Shown here: positions 60,773 through 64,000 of the stretch, one piece after another
Layout of the letters: every line of letters begins with the position of its first letter
Position numbering within the stretch: position 1 is the first letter of the stretch
Source: Yponomeuta sedellus
Lineage: Eukaryota; Arthropoda; Insecta; Lepidoptera; Yponomeutidae
DNA length: 64,000 nt
Assembly (NCBI GenBank): GCA_934045075.1
Contig: OW203736.1
Coordinates: 20,379,805 to 20,443,804 of the forward strand
Direction of reading: 5' to 3'
Program-made: the position numbers and the translations under genes
The notes under the pieces: model-generated
What the model was told of the DNA's origin: nothing
Seen by the model: only the letters and a program-made list of their open reading frames with translations
The model's database searches: none

Positions 60773-60980
60773 ATATTCTTTATTGTACACAGAAATTACA
60801 GTAACATAAATTATATAAAAAATACAGTAAAAATGGCGGCCTTATTACTAAAAGCAATTTCTTTAATTTTCGAGGTATGTGAACACAATCATATTTCTTC
60901 ACGATGTCTTCCTTCACCGTTAGCTAGTGGTGTTGCTACTATAACTTCATGACTGTACATAACTTAGAAAACAAATATCA
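60612..60980 (-). mobile_element. tSINE-B split by a LINE-J end
   Basis: The left part has TACTGCAGGGCACAGGAATT, CACGCGTGCCCATCGCGG and AATTCAAGCGCAGAGGTA; the right part resumes GAGGTATGTGAACAC, CTTCACGATGTCTTCC and CTATAACTTCATGACTGTAC. Confidence 0.8.
60739..60871 (-). mobile_element. LINE-J 3' end with (GATA)n tail, 6-bp duplication
   Basis: GATAGATAGATAGATAGATA, then ATATTCTTTATTGTACACAG and GGCGGCCTTATTACTAAAAG. GAGGTA flanks it at 60733-60738 and 60872-60877. On minus the tail is (TATC)n. Confidence 0.83.
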
Positions 60981-61239
60981 CAATGGTACAATGTGACATG
61001 TAAGCCGCTGCCTTCGGGCCGTAGTTAAGTGGAGAAAAAGGCAGCGGGAAAAGAGAGAATCAAATTTAGATATGATGTAAATAAACATTGTAAATAACTT
61101 TGTTCAACAAAAAGTCTAAACTGTAAAAAAAACTTATTAATTTGCCTATTTCGAAGTTCAAGTTGACTATGTAAATTACATACAAATCATAAACGTGTAT
61201 TGTTATGACAAAATAAGATGTTGTATATTGTGATGTAAG

Positions 61240-61410
61240 ATAAGATAAGATAAGAATATTCTTTATTGTACACACCAGAAAATAATGACAGAGACAACAG
61301 TTGCAAAAGAAGAGGTACAATTGGCGGCCTTATTGCTGATAGCAATTTATTCCAGGCAACCTTAAATCGGCAAGGTTGCTGAAGGAGAAATTGAGACGGA
61401 TAGTTGGTGC
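61240..61410 (-). mobile_element. LINE-J 3' end
   Basis: GATAAGATAAGATAAGAATA, TTCTTTATTGTACACACC, ATTGGCGGCCTTATTGCTG and ATTCCAGGCAACCTTAAATC. The tail is a GATAA repeat. Confidence 0.75.
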
Positions 61411-61582
61411 TCATCGAATATTTATATACATAGATGTAAGTGATGTAATTTCTAATTTTAAAGGACTTCATAATAAATGTAAGTGTAAGATATGCAAAAA
61501 AATCAAAACCATAGTTATAAGACTTTGATATATATTCCATCAAATATGGAATATATATTTTTGGTAAAAAAAATATATATAT

Positions 61583-61682
61583 CACCCTTTTGTATGTCTC
61601 TACTGCTGGGGCACGGGTTTCTTCCTGCACCGCAGGAACTACGGTCATACTCCACCTCGGGGGCCAAGTCTGGGTTGATAAA
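61583..61682 (-). mobile_element. 5S-SINE tail fragment
   Basis: CCCTTTTGTATGTCTCTACTG, GGGCACGGGTTTCTTCCTGC and CTCCACCTCGGGGGCC. Confidence 0.7.
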
Positions 61683-61774
61683 AAATAATAATATTTTAAT
61701 TATATTTCAGCTTTATTAATCTGGAACAAGGATTAATATAGACTCATAGGATATTTTACTTATTTATGTTGACA

Positions 61775-61870
61775 AAGCGAAAGGAGTTTATCGCAATCGT
61801 GGCAAGTGGCAATCCCTCATCTCTGCCTACCCTTTCGAAAGACAGTCGTGAGTTAAAAAAGTATGTAATC
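61775..61870 (+). pseudogene. LINE-M extreme 3' fragment, decayed
   Basis: CGCAATCGTGGCAAGTGGCA and TCATCTCTGCCTACCC, then GACAGTCGTGAG. Confidence 0.6.
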
Positions 61871-61904
61871 TCATTAAATAATAATAGACAAGTTGTAGTG
61901 TTGT

Positions 61905-62160
61905 AGAAACTAAAAATTGGAACGACTTTAACTTTGTGCTTAATTGTACTGTTTTATTTAGTTTATATTTTATAATCAAAACAGAAAACTGGATAAAAAC
62001 GGATAAGTAAAAATAGTCAGATCAAGTGAAGAAGTAAGAAAATAATGATGAAAATGAGGGTAATCGAAAAATGTGTGATTTTTTTGAAAGTGATGGATAG
62101 AAAAAGAAATATAAAAAATGGTGTAAAGAGGTTTGCACCGTTACAATGTAACTTCCACTC
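61905..62160 (-). repeat. Repeat W copy
   Basis: Reverse complement of 25755-25995; shares ACAGAAAACTGGATAAAAAC, AAAAATAGTCAGAT and TGTAAAGAGGTTTGCA. Confidence 0.6.
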
Positions 62161-62162
62161 AA

Positions 62163-62352
62163 CACAATCACCTATCCTGGTCCCAAACCGGGATACCCTG
62201 TTCTATGGTAACCAGGCAAAGACGTCACAAACATAGAAATACAACCAGAGTAAGGGAATTCGTACAAATGCACGTCGGCCCTCTTTGAAAATCGCCCCAT
62301 GACCTCCAGCTTAGTAATCTGACGTGATACCACTAGACCAACGAGGCAGTCA
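62163..62352 (-). mobile_element. tRNA-headed SINE, complete
   Basis: On minus: GACTGCCTCGTTGGTCTAGT (A box), GCTGGAGGTCATGGGGCG (decayed B region), CCCTTACTCTGGTTGTATTTC, ATGTTTGTGACGTC and CGGTTTGGGACCAGGATAGG. The same 3' body is at 25605 and 38090. Confidence 0.75.
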
Positions 62353-62384
62353 AACCATACCATTAAAACGTAAATTCGATTCCA

Positions 62385-62550
62385 TATCAACCCTTTACAT
62401 GTCCCCACTGTTAAAGCACGGGTCTCTTCCTGTATCGCAGGAAGGTTAGGCCACACTCCACCATGGAGGCCAAATCCGGATTGGGGGGGATTGTAAGACA
62501 GTGGTGGGCCTTACTGTCAGAAGTTATCAAGCCGCCCATAAGGCCATAAA
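62385..62550 (-). mobile_element. 5S-SINE 3' half
   Basis: ATATCAACCCTTTACATGTCC, CTTCCTGTATCGCAGGAAGG, TTGTAAGACAGTGGTGGGCC and TTATCAAGCCGCCCATAAGG. Confidence 0.82.
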
Positions 62551-62657
62551 ACGTAAAACTCGCGCCTTAATTAAAAGTGTATGTAAGTGGAACTTACACA
62601 GTTTTTATTATATTGTTGACTTTATATAAAATTGTTGGTTTGCATACACGTTATATA

Positions 62658-62703
62658 AAATTATGAAGTTACGTTCCAAAATAGGAACGTAACTTCATAA
62701 TTT
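62658..62703. repeat. Perfect palindrome, 20-bp arms
   Basis: AAATTATGAAGTTACGTTCC, loop AAAATA, and the exact reverse complement. No family was found. Confidence 0.85.
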
Positions 62704-62759
62704 GCTTGTGTAATTTTTGCCGAGAGTAGTAAACTAATAGGTTAATGCTTTCAAAAAGA

Positions 62760-62875
62760 CGACTGTCACCTCAGTCTTCCGAGACCACGGTACTCGAAAA
62801 AGTGACGAAACGTCGGAAAATTGTAAAAAGTCAAATAAAGTAGTAAAATCCGTGTAAAAACATTTGTATTAGTTT
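62760..62875 (+). repeat. Repeat Q-type fragment
   Basis: CGAGACCACGGTACTCGAAA, GTGACGAAACGTCGGAAAAT and GTAAAATCCGTGTAAAAAC; related to 13990-14140 and 15621-15765. Confidence 0.5.
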
Positions 62876-63118
62876 TTATCGAGTGAACAAAATCGCAAAA
62901 TTTAAAACCGGCAATGCAATCGCCAATTTACAGCCGGCCTTAACCGAGTGAGATCGTAAAATAGACTCAGCCCCGGCCTTAGGCAGTACCAACTTTACTG
63001 TGTGTCATTGGGATTTTACCACAGAGTAGAATTGCGTAAAAGTTTTCACGATCCTAGTAGGCTCGAAAAGAGTGACAGGTCTTAGTGATTAGAAACTGTA
63101 GGCCACTAAATAAATAAA

Positions 63119-63307
63119 TCTAAAATATAAAAATGAATCGCTGAATGTGTTGGTAAGCGCAAATCTCGGGAGCAGCTGAACCGATTTCGCTAATTATTTT
63201 TTTAGAATATTCCTTGAAGTATGAGGATGGTTCTGACTGAGATAAAAAATAAAAAAACAAATAAAGAATCAACTGTTAGGCGGTACGAAGTTCGCTGGGT
63301 CAGCTAG
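63119..63307 (+). mobile_element. Short non-autonomous Helitron, complete
   Basis: A|TCTAAAATATAAAAATGAAT ... TTCGCTGGGTCAGCTAG|T, 189 bp. TC start, CTAG end and A/T host dinucleotide are all present. Same family as 40392-40572. Confidence 0.85.
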
Positions 63308-63556
63308 TAATAAATAAATATGTATCGACATATTACACAGATCTCGTTAGCCCTATACTTAGTACAAATAAATGCCTTGTATTATAGGTGCTAACCCGAC
63401 GATAGATTTAATGCAATAAAATAATAGATTATAGAACATCCAAGACGTGAGACAATCTAGAAAAGTCCGTTTCCTAGTTTGACCCGGCCGGGGAACGAAC
63501 CCGAGTCCTTCGGTTTTACAGACAGCGTGCCAAACCGCTGCGCCTGCGAGGCCGTC
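63308..63556 (-). mobile_element. tSINE-C, complete
   Basis: On minus: GACGGCCTCGCAGGCGCAGC, GGGTTCGTTCCCCGG, AAACTAGGAAACGGACTTTT, TAACGAGATCTGTGTAATAT and a TTTATT tail. It abuts the Helitron end. Confidence 0.82.
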
Positions 63557-63789
63557 GAATGATGAAAGATGGTGGTGTAAACACATCCTTCAGTTTAAAT
63601 GAAATAAAATAAATGAAATGTAACGAAACGAACGGATATGAAATTTTTATTTGTAACCATAAAATAAAGGCGTCTTGTTGCAAACGGTGTCGCTCATGGT
63701 GCCAAAAATTACTAAATATTAACTGGTAAGATAAACTGAAGCGGAATGAAATATGTTTACCGTCGAATTTTGACAATATAACGTCGAAG

Positions 63790-63885
63790 CTCTTCCTGCA
63801 TCGAAGGAAGGTTAGGCTATACTCCACCACGGGGTCAGTTCGGTGGAAGAGTGGCGGGCCTTACTGTCAGAAGTTATCAAGCTTT
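63790..63885 (-). mobile_element. 5S-SINE fragment
   Basis: CTTCCTGCATCGAAGGAAGG, CTCCACCACGGGGTC and CTTACTGTCAGAAGTTATCA. Confidence 0.75.
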
Positions 63886-64000
63886 GATATGGTTTCACGA
63901 TAGAGAGATACCTATGTTTTATTTATTTTGGGCCTTGCCCCAAGTGTTTTAAGTTAGGTTTTAAGTTTAGTTCAGTTTTAAACTGGAGCGTAGTTTTGTA

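Overview
The window looks like nuclear DNA of a moth or butterfly (Lepidoptera). It is AT-rich and carries retroposon tails, tRNA-headed SINEs and Helitron ends that I recognise from lepidopteran genomes, together with a Mag-type Ty3/gypsy element and mariner-type relics. I find no host protein-coding gene and no credible functional tRNA or rRNA gene. Almost everything recognisable is transposable-element DNA, much of it nested. The species cannot be named from the sequence.

Two large coding elements stand out. A 4.55-kb Ty3/gypsy (Mag-like) LTR retrotransposon lies at 44115-48663. It has two 125-bp LTRs that read as identical and one uninterrupted gag-pol frame (44291-48472). It sits inside an (ATAC)n microsatellite that is itself the expanded tail of a minus-strand LINE fragment (LINE-M, 48887-49160). 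The second is a CR1/L2/Jockey-like LINE (LINE-D, 26499-30148) with an endonuclease-reverse transcriptase frame at 26709-29441. It landed inside a SINE and was later hit in its 3' UTR by another repeat, giving a three-layer nest.

The most abundant family is a SINE whose head resembles 5S rRNA (5S-SINE), with about 25 whole or broken copies on both strands. Other families are: SINE-R, about 260 bp, whose tail matches the end of RTE-type LINEs; three tRNA-headed SINEs (tSINE-A, -B, -C); a foldback family with tRNA-like arms (tRNA-foldback); three short non-autonomous Helitrons; several long-inverted-repeat DNA elements, two of which keep recognisable pieces of mariner/Tc1 transposase; and relics of at least four LINE lineages (LINE-D, LINE-M, an R1-like one, and one ending in a C2H2 zinc finger). 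Family names such as LINE-D or repeat P are local labels used only here.

Layout: 1-9 kb holds SINE fragments, inverted-repeat elements and the mariner relic; 9-18 kb nested SINEs and LINE ends plus a 242-bp tandem duplication; 18-25 kb tRNA-foldbacks, repeat P and a 560-bp tandem duplication; 25-31 kb the nested LINE-D complex; 31-43 kb LINE-M, two CpG-rich low-repeat stretches, a Tc1-type element and Helitrons; 43-49 kb the gypsy element; 49-64 kb a dense field of 5S-SINE, SINE-R, tSINE and foldback copies. Many microsatellites ((AAT)n, (ATAC)n, (GATA)n) begin exactly at retroposon 3' ends, so the window shows retroposon tails seeding simple repeats. Stretches listed as other showed nothing I could recognise.
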